Shown piece by piece: positions 19,988 through 26,330 of a stretch of 33,983 bases of DNA (within the stretch, counting starts at the first letter, position 1; each line of letters opens with the position of its first letter). The notes under the pieces are model-generated. The model made no database searches, was not told the DNA's origin, and saw nothing but the letters and a program-made list of their open reading frames with translations. Made by a program: the position numbers and the translations under genes. Origin of the DNA: a virus; IMG/VR virus record IMGVR_UViG_3300050117_000051, positions 1-33,983 of that record; one strand, written 5' to 3'.

Positions 19988-20143
19988 CGCTATCCCGAGC
20001 AACTTCACGCGCTCGTCCCCGAGGGGACTTACGACCGCATGAGGCGCATCCTCGGCGCGACGGAAAGCTCGGCCGACTTCCTTCGGTCGGCTGTCGAGTC
20101 CGCGCTTCGCAGGGCGGAGCGGAAGGCCACCCAGGATGGCTAG
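19973..20143 (+). CDS. ribbon-helix-helix DNA-binding protein (56 aa)
   Basis: MPATKRYPEQLHALVPEGTY gives the beta strand and start of the first helix, then DRMRRILGATESSADFL and RSAVESALRRAERK: the size and pattern of Arc/CopG-type regulators. It is the first full gene after the promoter at 19918, so it may control this operon. Its start lies in the second copy of a 19-bp duplication. Confidence 0.75.
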   Translation: MPATKRYPEQLHALVPEGTYDRMRRILGATESSADFLRSAVESALRRAERKATQDG

Positions 20144-20216
20144 CGCGGAAGCCGCACGCTGGGAGGAGGGAATGCCTGCCTCCGCCACCACCGCTAAGGG
20201 GGAGACGGGGAAGTGA
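20136..20216 (+). CDS. small linking ORF (26 aa)
   Basis: Starts inside the end of the ribbon-helix-helix gene and ends in a GTGA overlap with the Dam-type gene. MASAEAARWEEGMPASATT... has no recognised fold. It may serve mainly to couple translation of the genes on either side. Confidence 0.4.
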   Translation: MASAEAARWEEGMPASATTAKGETGK

Positions 20217-20749
20217 GCGCCGTGAAAGGGCTCTCGCTGAAGGCGCGAACGGAAGCCGACCCCGAATCGAGTTGGCAGACGCCGCCGACGTTGTTACGCC
20301 GCGTTCGTGAAGCCTTCGGGGGAACGATAGACCTCGACCCATGCACGACACCTGACAATCCGTGCGAGGCAACGCGGTTCTGGACGCCGAGTGATGATGG
20401 TATTTTGCAAGCCTGGGTCGGTCCGAATATCTACGTCAATCCGCCCTACGGGTACACGATAAAACATTGGGTGGAAAAATCTATCGTCGCCTCAGTCGAA
20501 GGCAATCGCGTTATTTTGCTTGTTCCGGCGCGTACAAGTTCCGGGTGGTTCCGTGAAGCCGCGCTGAAGGCAAACGCCATCCTTTTTCTGTCGCGCCGGC
20601 TAGCTTTCAAGGGCGTCGAATCGAAGGGCACAGTCGGCCGCTTCGACAACGTGCTCCTCGGCTTAAACCACGACCTGGCCGCGCTCGCTGACCTTGGCCT
20701 TCGCATGACCCCCCGAGAGAGCGATGAGCGGGAAACGGGAGGCAAATGA
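20213..20749 (+). CDS. phage DNA N6-adenine methyltransferase (Dam family, PF05869 type)
   Basis: 178 residues from GTG 20213. SSWQTPPTLLRRVREAFGG (19-37) and IDLDPCTTPDNP (39-50) lead to RFWTPSDDGI, then the catalytic YVNPPYG (74-80), and LLVPARTSSGWFREA: the full order expected of phage Dam-type enzymes. It transfers methyl groups to adenine N6. This is the second adenine methyltransferase here, from a different family than the MT-A70 enzyme. ATGA overlap with the next gene. Confidence 0.92.
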   Translation: MSAVKGLSLKARTEADPESSWQTPPTLLRRVREAFGGTIDLDPCTTPDNPCEATRFWTPSDDGILQAWVGPNIYVNPPYGYTIKHWVEKSIVASVEGNRVILLVPARTSSGWFREAALKANAILFLSRRLAFKGVESKGTVGRFDNVLLGLNHDLAALADLGLRMTPRESDERETGGK

Positions 20750-20982
20750 AACGCATATTTTTCGGCGTCGCGCTTTGGTTCAGCGTGATGGTTGCGATGG
20801 GTTCGTGCGCCTACGACACAATGGAACGCAAGGCGTGGCCGGTTGGCCTAACTATAGGCGATTCCATCTTTACCGTTATCTTTTGGCCGTTTCAGATCGG
20901 TTGGGACTTCGCGCGGCCCGACAATTGCGGCATCAACCCGCCGCCGCCCCCAACGGCAGGCGATACGCGGTCGGCCAAATGA
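20746..20982 (+). CDS. putative small lipoprotein (78 aa)
   Basis: MKRIFFGVALWFSVMVAMGSC looks like a lipoprotein signal with the lipidated Cys at about 21 (MGSC is a weak lipobox). The mature part contains a hydrophobic segment IFTVIFWPFQIGW and a Pro-rich end. It would be anchored in the envelope. Possible roles include superinfection exclusion; none is shown. Confidence 0.7.
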   Translation: MKRIFFGVALWFSVMVAMGSCAYDTMERKAWPVGLTIGDSIFTVIFWPFQIGWDFARPDNCGINPPPPPTAGDTRSAK

Positions 20983-21023
20983 AGGGAACCTCCGCGGGGC
21001 ACCCGGGCGAGGGTGGACCGTGA
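20979..21023 (+). CDS. very short linking ORF (14 aa)
   Basis: ATGA overlap with the preceding lipoprotein gene and TGATG junction with the HNH gene. MKGTSAGHPGEGGP has no fold. It is probably a coupling element, if translated at all. Confidence 0.3.
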   Translation: MKGTSAGHPGEGGP

Positions 21024-21397
21024 TGGATAAGCCGAGCCTTACACCTGGCGCGAGGAAAAAACTTGCAGTAGAGCAACGCTTTTTGCAGTTATGCGAACCA
21101 ATCCCCGAAGGCTTCGGTTGCTGGGAATGGCTTGGCGTTGTTGGCCGAAAAGGCTACGGGAAAATAAGAATCGACCAGCGGATGGTCTCAGCGCACCGCG
21201 TCTCATGGAATCTACACTTTGGCGACCCCGGGGATTTATGGGTGCTTCATCGTTGCGATAATCCGACGTGCGTGAACCCGGCGCACCTATTTCTCGGAAC
21301 CCATGCCGACAATATGCAGGATATGGCGCGGAAGGGGCGTTCGACAAAGGGGCGCAAGATAGCGCAACCGCGACTCGCGCGGAAGCCTCGGCTATGA
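21023..21397 (+). CDS. HNH homing-type endonuclease (HNH_3)
   Basis: 124 residues from the ATG at 21023 (a GTG one codon earlier is possible). CWEWLGVVGRKGYGKIRI and the strand/His SAHRVSW are followed by the catalytic WVLHRCDNPTCVNPAHLFLG (H76, N85, H88, with Cys 78 and 83 placed to bind zinc). HNH enzymes nick or cut DNA; free-standing ones in phages often act as mobile homing endonucleases. The C-terminal 30 residues are basic. ATGA overlap with the following gene. Confidence 0.9.
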   Translation: MDKPSLTPGARKKLAVEQRFLQLCEPIPEGFGCWEWLGVVGRKGYGKIRIDQRMVSAHRVSWNLHFGDPGDLWVLHRCDNPTCVNPAHLFLGTHADNMQDMARKGRSTKGRKIAQPRLARKPRL

Positions 21398-21657
21398 GCG
21401 CGAAAGACGCGGCTGAGGCGTATTGCGACCGCAACTTCCCGAGCATTTCGTGGAGCTACGCAACGCGGCGCCAGGCCGAGGAGGCTTTCCGCGCTGGCGT
21501 AGAGTGGGCACTTTCTCCGCCGACACCGGAGGAGATTCGCGATGCTGGTCGAGCCGTGAACGCGACGAAAGCGCCGAGCGGGAAGTGGTCCGACGTATTC
21601 GCGGAAAAGATTGCCAGCGCTGCCATCCTCGCATTCTTAGAGGAGCGCAAGCGATGA
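21394..21657 (+). CDS. hypothetical early protein (87 aa)
   Basis: MSAKDAAEAYCDRNFPSISW, then a helical EEAFRAGVEWALSPPTPEE and a helical end ASAAILAFLEERKR. The AYCDR...W...R..EEAFRAGVEWA pattern is common among short uncharacterised phage proteins. Overlaps both neighbours by four bases. Confidence 0.7.
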   Translation: MSAKDAAEAYCDRNFPSISWSYATRRQAEEAFRAGVEWALSPPTPEEIRDAGRAVNATKAPSGKWSDVFAEKIASAAILAFLEERKR

Positions 21658-21809
21658 AACGCTTTGAGGTAATCTTCTTCGTGGACGCGCCGAATCTCCG
21701 AGAAGCGAAACGCGCGGCGCGCCAGCTAGTGAAGTACGGTACGACGCCAGCGGAGTTCGTGGACGATCTAATCAGCGGCTTACGCGAAGTTAAGCCGAGC
21801 AAACGCTAG
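21654..21809 (+). CDS. small hypothetical protein (51 aa)
   Basis: MKRFEVIFFVDAPNLREAKR gives one strand and a helix, then YGTTPAEFVDDLISGLREVK: a small alpha/beta fold. ATGA overlap with the preceding gene. No family recognised. Confidence 0.65.
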   Translation: MKRFEVIFFVDAPNLREAKRAARQLVKYGTTPAEFVDDLISGLREVKPSKR

Positions 21810-21822
21810 AAGGAGAGACAAG

Positions 21823-21993
21823 GTGACCCCATCTGAGAAACTTTACTACCGCCTTGCGCGGCTTCAACCGAACAAGGGTGATCCGCCGACGCTGCGCTTG
21901 CTGTTGTCGCGGGCCGAGATCGCGCTCATCCTTCCGGCGCTGAAAGCGCACTACGGCGTGTCGGAATACTTGGGAGTGCCGGAAAATGGCTAG
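21823..21993 (+). CDS. small helical protein with GTG start (56 aa)
   Basis: GTG at 21823 preceded by AAGGAGAGACAAG, a good ribosome site. MTPSEKLYYRLARLQPNKG, then RLLLSRAEIALILPALKAH, mostly helical. The stop overlaps the next start by 8 bases. Function unknown. Confidence 0.7.
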   Translation: MTPSEKLYYRLARLQPNKGDPPTLRLLLSRAEIALILPALKAHYGVSEYLGVPENG

Positions 21994-22288
21994 CACCCCT
22001 CCCACCCCCAACTCGTCGGAAAACAAGGCAGCGTCGGCATCAGAGGTCGCGCTGCTCAACGAGAAGCACGCGCTCTCTCCCAGCGCCAGCGAACCGACTC
22101 CCAAAGAGTGTAAGTGCCACAACACTTCCGCTGCGGAGCCGCCGTGGCACTACTCGACCTGCGAGCAGCGATGCCCCTCCGTCTATGACGGTCGGACGTA
22201 TTACCCTGGGCCGCAGCGTGGCTTTCACTGCATACTCAATCGCGGGCACAAAGGCTTGCATCAACATACGGGAGACGAATGGAAGTGA
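21986..22288 (+). CDS. Cys/His-rich hypothetical protein (100 aa)
   Basis: A disordered Ser/Pro/Ala N-terminal half leads to a Cys/His-rich end with CKCH, HYSTCEQRCPS, GFHC and HKGLHQH. These are enough ligands for two metal sites. No family recognised. It overlaps the preceding gene by 8 and the next by 10 bases. Confidence 0.7.
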   Translation: MASTPPTPNSSENKAASASEVALLNEKHALSPSASEPTPKECKCHNTSAAEPPWHYSTCEQRCPSVYDGRTYYPGPQRGFHCILNRGHKGLHQHTGDEWK

Positions 22289-22644
22289 GTAGCGAGGAGA
22301 TTTGCAAAGAGTTGCGCGGTCGGCTGGGTGTCTATTGCGCAGCGAATAAAGCGGCCGATCTTATCGAATCCCAAGCCTCGGAGCTTGCCGCCCTTCGTAG
22401 CAACGTCGCCGAGCTAGGGCGGGAGCTTTTCACGGGCGAGAAAGAGGCAGAGCTTGTACGGTTAAGGGGGCTCGAAAGCCGAGCGAAAGAATTGACCTCG
22501 ATAGAGTTCGCGTTGGAGGTCGCAGCAAAACTCACCTGGACGATTCGCGCAGGCCCGAAAGCGCCGCTCGAACCCGACCATCTTAGCAACGCGGAAGAGT
22601 TGCGAAACGCTATCCGCGCCATACTCTCGGAGGAAACCCAGTGA
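22279..22644 (+). CDS. coiled-coil hypothetical protein (121 aa)
   Basis: MEVSSEEICKELRGRLGVYC, then a long helical segment with coiled-coil spacing (ALRSNVAELGRELFTGEKEA) and a C-terminal helix ending RAILSEETQ. Two segments, 40 and 27 bp long, are repeated exactly in the next gene, so the two are paralogues. Confidence 0.7.
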   Translation: MEVSSEEICKELRGRLGVYCAANKAADLIESQASELAALRSNVAELGRELFTGEKEAELVRLRGLESRAKELTSIEFALEVAAKLTWTIRAGPKAPLEPDHLSNAEELRNAIRAILSEETQ

Positions 22645-22817
22645 ACATCGCCGAGCTGCTTTTCATGGGCGAGAAAGAGGCAGAGCTTGTACGGTTAAGG
22701 GGGCTCAAAACGAAGCTGCTCGCCTTTTCGATGACGCCGCCACCAAACGGGCACCCCGGTACGTTCGCTAAGTGGCGGAACCAACTGCGTGCCATACTCT
22801 CGGAGGAAACCCAGTGA
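22434..22817 (+). repeat. two exact direct repeats shared by adjacent paralogues
   Basis: 40 bp at 22434-22473 recur at 22667-22706, and 27 bp at 22618-22644 (including the stop codon) recur at 22791-22817. Order and orientation are the same, so one gene arose by duplication of the other with loss of intervening sequence. Confidence 0.9.
22641..22817 (+). CDS. shortened paralogue of the preceding gene (58 aa)
   Basis: GTG at 22641 overlaps the previous stop. It shares GEKEAELVRLRGL and RAILSEETQ with its neighbour at identical DNA sequence, but the region between is different and shorter (FSMTPPPNGHPGTFAKWRN). GTGA overlap with the next gene. Confidence 0.65.
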   Translation: MNIAELLFMGEKEAELVRLRGLKTKLLAFSMTPPPNGHPGTFAKWRNQLRAILSEETQ

Positions 22818-22930
22818 GTGTCACCGTTCAGCGAATCGAGGTCGGCTACGAGTACGGCTGCGCTAAGTGCGGGCGCTGGTTCAGAGTCTTTCAAAACTTT
22901 ATGCACCACGAATGCGTAGGCAACCCATGA
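22814..22930 (+). CDS. single zinc-finger peptide (38 aa)
   Basis: MSVTVQRIEVGYEYGCAKCG, then FMHHEC: a C-x2-C...H-x(2)-C arrangement suited to one zinc ion. GTG start overlapping the previous stop; the end overlaps the next ATG. Function unknown. Confidence 0.6.
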   Translation: MSVTVQRIEVGYEYGCAKCGRWFRVFQNFMHHECVGNP

Positions 22931-23157
22931 CTCGCCCCTCTGAAGCGGAAGTGAAGCCCGGCATGACCGTCACGCTTTACCGCGACGATAGTACGGCGCA
23001 GGTCGTCTACGAGAACTGCAAGACGTTCTTTTGGACGGCAGGTAATACGGTGCTAACCATTTCGCAGTACGTTGACGCCACCAAGACTGCACACCGTTAC
23101 ATTCATTGGCCTCGCGAGCGATTCTGCTGGTTCAAAGACGATGGAGTGAGAGCATGA
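22927..23157 (+). CDS. small beta-rich protein (76 aa)
   Basis: MTRPSEAEVKPGMTVTLYRD, then TAQVVYENCKTFFWTAG, NTVLTISQY and HRYIHWPRERFCWF: a run of strands that suggests a small barrel. Overlaps both neighbours by four bases. No family recognised. Confidence 0.7.
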   Translation: MTRPSEAEVKPGMTVTLYRDDSTAQVVYENCKTFFWTAGNTVLTISQYVDATKTAHRYIHWPRERFCWFKDDGVRA

Positions 23158-23876
23158 GTAAGGAAGCGGAAGTGAAGCCGATTGCCGAGGAGGCGATTCG
23201 CACCGCGATACGCTTACTACGCGACAACGCCGCACACTGCGGGGGCGATGGCAGCATAACCTGTAACTCGATGCGTTTGGCGGCGGATGGCCTTGCACGC
23301 GACGCCTTCCCCGCATTGGAGTCCCAGGCCGAGCGCATCGCAGAGTCGGAGGTGCACGTTACGCTGCTTGAAGGCGTCATCCACGAGCACGACCTTGAAC
23401 TCCGAGCACGCTGTCGCCAAGTCGCATCGCTAGAGTCCTCGCTTCAAAAAGTTCGGGCGCTGTGTGAGAAGCCGCTCGAGCCGACCCGAGAACGAGAGGA
23501 AAAGGATGAGCAGTCAGCCCCTACAGCCGAGAAAGGAAAGCCGATGCGCTGGACTATGACAACGCCGGGTTACGGTTACGCATACGCTTGGCGCAATGGA
23601 CCTCGATGGTCATTGGACCATCTGCGTCACGGGCGCATCCTCGGCTTTTTAAGAACGCTTTGGTTTACGCTCGTCCTTGGTCATATCAGCGAATCGTGCC
23701 AAGAATGTGGGCGACCGTATCTGCTGTGGTGGGCTGACAACGAGCTTTATGACGCCGTGACGGGGCTTGGCGCAAGAGGCGGATGCTCCCCTGGGCTTTT
23801 TTGTCTCGACTGTTTCGATCGTAAGGCTCGCAAGCAGGGTGTCACGTTTCGCTGGAAACCGGAGATTCACGAATGA
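23154..23876 (+). CDS. coiled-coil protein with a C-terminal zinc-binding module (240 aa)
   Basis: Residues 1-120 are helical, with an LESQAERIAESEVHVTLLEG coiled-coil stretch. The second half is aromatic, including a hydrophobic LGFLRTLWFTLVLGHI and the module CQECGRPYLLWWADNELYDA followed by GLFCLDCFDRKA. The C-x2-C...W.ad.eLy..v.G...lCl.CF pattern recurs in uncharacterised phage proteins. An internal ATG after GAGAAAGGAAAG (about 23544) could make the second half alone. Confidence 0.75.
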   Translation: MSKEAEVKPIAEEAIRTAIRLLRDNAAHCGGDGSITCNSMRLAADGLARDAFPALESQAERIAESEVHVTLLEGVIHEHDLELRARCRQVASLESSLQKVRALCEKPLEPTREREEKDEQSAPTAEKGKPMRWTMTTPGYGYAYAWRNGPRWSLDHLRHGRILGFLRTLWFTLVLGHISESCQECGRPYLLWWADNELYDAVTGLGARGGCSPGLFCLDCFDRKARKQGVTFRWKPEIHE

Positions 23877-23929
23877 GCGATTCCCCCCTATCCGCTACCG
23901 AGCTTGCCGCCAGAGGAGACACGAAGTGA
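23873..23929 (+). CDS. short ORF resembling the start of a downstream gene (18 aa)
   Basis: MSDSPLSATELAARGDTK resembles MGPLTATELAEIAKR at the start of the 24099 gene, and 16 bases (23894-23909) recur exactly at 24114-24129. It looks like the remnant of a truncated paralogue. ATGA before and GTGA after suggest it is still translated. Confidence 0.45.
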   Translation: MSDSPLSATELAARGDTK

Positions 23930-24111
23930 ATCCAGCGTCATTGTTAGGAATCGCTTTGTCCGTTCAATCGGCGTGGGCAGCGGTATACTTTGGGGTACTT
24001 GCGGCTCGCGAAGGCGGAATACCGCACGATTTTTGCCTCCATATTTCCATCGGTTATACTGTCGCGACATTCGTTTTCGCGGCCCTCGGGAAGTTATCAT
24101 GGGGCCTCTAA
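23926..24111 (+). CDS. small membrane protein with two helices (61 aa)
   Basis: MNPASLLGIALSVQSAWAAV and SIGYTVATFVFAALGKL give two hydrophobic segments separated by a short loop (REGGIPHDFC). Two helices with short ends would suit a holin-like or exclusion protein, but it sits in the early region. GTG start overlapping the previous stop. Confidence 0.65.
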   Translation: MNPASLLGIALSVQSAWAAVYFGVLAAREGGIPHDFCLHISIGYTVATFVFAALGKLSWGL

Positions 24112-24791
24112 CAGCTACCGAGCTTGCCGAGATTGCGAAGCGGGCCGAAGATGCTACTCCGACCGTCAAGCCGAGCGAAATGCGGTTCGCCGCCGCGAGC
24201 ATCGAGTGCGAAGAACTCGCCAACTGCGTAAAGTGCGTGCTGTGCAAAGCGGCGGACCTTCTTACGGACGGCGCGTTCGAGCTTGAGCTACTCTGCGAAG
24301 CCCGCACCGACATTCCTCGCCTTCTCGCAGACTTACGCGCCGCCCGCGAAACCTTGAAACGCCTTGCGGAGCCCGATGGGGCGGTGGTGGATGGTGGGCG
24401 TGTTCGGAAAACCATCGAAGCAATGAAAGCGTACCTTACCTTCTACGAAATGGACGACCCGCTCAACCCGCCAACACTACGGCAGCGGGCAGCGCGAGAG
24501 CAAGGTGCAACGCGGCTACGGCTTTGGATTTACGGGCTCGAAAGCGCGTTTCCGAACACCGAGCCGCGCACACCGGAAGAAGCGGAGGCCATCAAAGCAG
24601 CCGCAGCGATGGCAGGCGCGGAACACGCAAGCGCGGATGCACCACGGGCCGATAGTTCAACGGTAGAACAACCGACTCTTAATCGGGAAACGGGTAACGC
24701 TTCGGGTCGCGAACCGGAGCGTCGAGTGTTCGACTCACCCTCGGCCCCAAAGAAACACGCAAGCGCGGATGCCGCCGTGAGGGAGGAATGA
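24099..24791 (+). CDS. helical hypothetical protein whose 3' end contains a tRNA-like sequence (230 aa)
   Basis: MGPLTATELAEIAKRAEDAT starts a helical protein with two Cys pairs (CVKCVLC) and ALKRLAEPDG-type spacing; ATELAEIAKRA...LLADLRAARETL is seen in many uncharacterised phage proteins. Residues 1-175 look like normal coding sequence. From about residue 180 the frame reads through a tRNA-like element (24646-24748), giving SSTVEQPTLN, which is typical of a translated tRNA and not of a protein. A direct repeat encoding HASADA lies on each side. Removing the 132-bp unit would keep the frame and leave a short natural end. Confidence 0.7.
   Translation: MGPLTATELAEIAKRAEDATPTVKPSEMRFAAASIECEELANCVKCVLCKAADLLTDGAFELELLCEARTDIPRLLADLRAARETLKRLAEPDGAVVDGGRVRKTIEAMKAYLTFYEMDDPLNPPTLRQRAAREQGATRLRLWIYGLESAFPNTEPRTPEEAEAIKAAAAMAGAEHASADAPRADSSTVEQPTLNRETGNASGREPERRVFDSPSAPKKHASADAAVREE
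24622..24772 (+). repeat. 19-bp direct repeats flanking the tRNA-like element
   Basis: AACACGCAAGCGCGGATGC occurs at 24622-24640 and 24754-24772. The period is 132 bases, a multiple of three, so the protein frame is kept. Part of the repeat (GCGGATGCCGCC) occurs again near 25097. The arrangement suggests insertion or duplication by recombination between short repeats. Confidence 0.9.
24646..24748 (+). tRNA. tRNA-Lys(CUU)-like gene with an extra hairpin in the T-arm
   Basis: A perfect 7-bp acceptor stem (GGGCCGA 24646-24652 with TCGGCCC 24741-24747), TA at positions 8-9, D-arm GTTC/GAAC with GG in the loop, anticodon arm CCGA-CTCTTAA-TCGG with anticodon CTT (24678-24680), and a T-loop TTCGACT before CACCC. 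Between GGGT (24692-24695) and the G before the T-loop there are 32 extra bases that fold into a hairpin with a perfect ACGCT/AGCGT base. Without them the T-stem would be a perfect GGGTG/CACCC and the gene about 71 nt. As it stands, the 5' T-stem (GAGTG) has one mismatch. No CCA is encoded. It may be decayed, or processed in an unusual way. Confidence 0.65.
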
Positions 24792-25129
24792 AGGTGGATG
24801 GTTCGTGGCTCGCCGCGCTGGCGATTGGGCCGGATGAGCGTGACGACCCTTACGGGCCTTTCACGCCTGAGGAGTGCGCGCTCGGCGAAGCGTTGTACGA
24901 GCGCATCATGCACGAACGGCGCTGTGTCGCCGAGGACAGGCACAAGCCTGGCGCCTACTGCTCTCGCTGGCATGAAGTGCGCCGTCAATTCTCGTGGTAT
25001 GCAGACGCGCGCGAACTGCTGCGAGCGGCTCAGTTTTGCCTTCGAGATGCGGCCAAAAGCGGCGAAGCAACACCCTCGCCCATCGGAAACGTCGGAGCGG
25101 ATGCCGCCAGCGGGGAGAGGGAGGCGTGA
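24788..25129 (+). CDS. hypothetical early protein (113 aa)
   Basis: MKVDGSWLAALAIGPDERDD, then FTPEECALGEALYERIMHER and a helical YADARELLRAAQFCLRDA. Two Cys and several His lie in the middle (HERRCVAEDRH). The tail repeats the ADAA motif seen in the gene upstream. ATGA before and GTGA after. No family recognised. Confidence 0.7.
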   Translation: MKVDGSWLAALAIGPDERDDPYGPFTPEECALGEALYERIMHERRCVAEDRHKPGAYCSRWHEVRRQFSWYADARELLRAAQFCLRDAAKSGEATPSPIGNVGADAASGEREA

Positions 25130-25254
25130 GACACGCGCTCGCCACCTGCATCAGAGCGCCCGGCATCGCGTTCGGCCTGCTATGGGTCGGCCTGAGCTTT
25201 GCAACCGTGGTGCCGTGGCTGGTGCTGGCAAACTGGGTGGAACGTCCGCGGTGA
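25126..25254 (+). CDS. single-helix membrane peptide (42 aa)
   Basis: MRHALATCIRAPGIAFGLLW, then VGLSFATVVPWLVLANW: one or two short hydrophobic helices. GTG overlapping the previous stop; the end overlaps the RusA-like gene start. Function unknown. Confidence 0.6.
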   Translation: MRHALATCIRAPGIAFGLLWVGLSFATVVPWLVLANWVERPR

Positions 25255-25652
25255 AGGATAAGGAGGCGCGAACGCTACGGTTCTCGGTTCCGCGCGCGCC
25301 GGTGTCGACGAATGAAATGTACCTTCGGCGGAATCTTTCCGGCGGCGGCAAAGGCCTCATGCTTTCTGAAAAAGCCAAGACCTTCAAGGCGTCGGTGCGC
25401 GACCACGGAACGGCGGCTTACATCTCGGCACGACATTTTTTGCCGTTGCCAGAAAAGGTGAAGCAGGCGGAACTTTCGATTGTCGTTTGGAACACACGCC
25501 ACGACTGTTCAGCGGCCGAGAAGCTGGTAGCCGACGCCCTCGAGGGAATCTTTTACAAGAACGACCGCGCGGTTCACCCTCGGCACAACGATATAGGTAA
25601 CGACGGCGGGGAGCCGCGCGTGGAAATCACCCTGGAAATACTAAACCCTTGA
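25251..25652 (+). CDS. rusA: RusA-like Holliday junction resolvase
   Basis: 133 residues from GTG 25251. FSVPRAPVSTNEMY (11-24) and LSEKAKTFKASV are the N-terminal RusA motifs. The catalytic region RHDCSAAEKLVADALEGIFY followed by KNDRAV places Asp at 85, 95 and 105; the family's second Asp in D-x-D-N appears as Ser 87, a variation worth noting. NDGGEPRVEITLEI is the final strand. RusA enzymes cut four-way junctions, here resolving recombination intermediates before packaging. It is the third component of the recombination set with the Cas4-like and RecT-like genes. Confidence 0.85.
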   Translation: MKDKEARTLRFSVPRAPVSTNEMYLRRNLSGGGKGLMLSEKAKTFKASVRDHGTAAYISARHFLPLPEKVKQAELSIVVWNTRHDCSAAEKLVADALEGIFYKNDRAVHPRHNDIGNDGGEPRVEITLEILNP

Positions 25653-25693
25653 GCAACTCAAAACGACGCCTCGCGCGTCATGGAGGAATAGAA

Positions 25694-25936
25694 ATGAACG
25701 GACCCCCGGTAAACCAGCCCCCGATGACACCGCAGCGCCCACTGAGCGAACGCGAAGCTCGCGTCAACCTCGCGTTCGGCGTGCTTCAGGCCGTGAAGGT
25801 GGACGAGCACGAGGAGGAGGCGGAGGTGCTGGCGCTACGCGCGGCGTGCGCGAAAACCATCCGCGAATTTCTCGAATCGACGGCGCCGGACGCCGCAGTC
25901 GAAGCGGCGTGGAAGAACGCGGCGGCGACGAAATGA
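25694..25936 (+). CDS. hypothetical early protein (80 aa)
   Basis: The ATG at 25694 is chosen for its GGAGGAATAGAA ribosome site; an in-frame TTG at 25649 overlapping the rusA stop would add 15 residues. MNGPPVNQPPMTPQRPLSER is Pro-rich, then a long helix (VKVDEHEEEAEVLALRAAC). Function unknown. Confidence 0.7.
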   Translation: MNGPPVNQPPMTPQRPLSEREARVNLAFGVLQAVKVDEHEEEAEVLALRAACAKTIREFLESTAPDAAVEAAWKNAAATK

Positions 25937-26133
25937 GCGCCGAGATTTGCGAGCGCTGCGGTACGCCTCCCGCTAGCCACTCCCGCGCTATCGTGGCGAT
26001 CTACGAATCGCCGTTCAACCCGACGAAAACCGAGAGCGTGCTGGTGTGCCCGGACGCGCTCTACCTCGAAGCGGAGCCTTCGCCGCACCCAGCCGCGGAG
26101 AAGCCGCCGCGAAAGGCTACGGCGAAAGGGTGA
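25933..26133 (+). CDS. small CxxC protein (66 aa)
   Basis: MSAEICERCGTPPASHSRAI has a CERC pair with His nearby and a later Cys (VLVCPDAL), then an Ala/Pro/Lys tail. ATGA and GTGA overlaps on the two sides. Possible single zinc site; function unknown. Confidence 0.65.
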   Translation: MSAEICERCGTPPASHSRAIVAIYESPFNPTKTESVLVCPDALYLEAEPSPHPAAEKPPRKATAKG

Positions 26134-26330
26134 CTGTCGAGGAATACCGCAAACGGGTGATGGACCGGATGCTGCGCCGCGCAATCCGACGCCGCCCGCG
26201 TTCGCCGGGTAGCAGCAACGGGCACTTCGTTTGCGTGGATTGGTCGAAGCGCACGCGAGGTCCAGGCGCTATGGCTGCTGGTGCTGAAGCCCAATCGTTT
26301 GCCGCATCGCCTCGTTTGCCAGGCCTTTAA
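26130..26330 (+). CDS. last early gene, basic small protein (66 aa)
   Basis: MTVEEYRKRVMDRMLRRAIR is basic and helical, then GHFVCVDWSKRTRG. The end overlaps the 3' end of the 1118-residue minus-strand gene by 62 bases, so early and late transcripts converge here and could form antisense RNA. No terminator is visible between them. Confidence 0.6.
   Translation: MTVEEYRKRVMDRMLRRAIRRRPRSPGSSNGHFVCVDWSKRTRGPGAMAAGAEAQSFAASPRLPGL

Noticed and set aside
23904-24098. Upstream extension of the 230-residue gene to 23904
   Set aside because: The extra 65 codons overlap the two-helix membrane gene and have shadow composition; the ATG at 24099 gives the N-terminus typical of this kind of protein.
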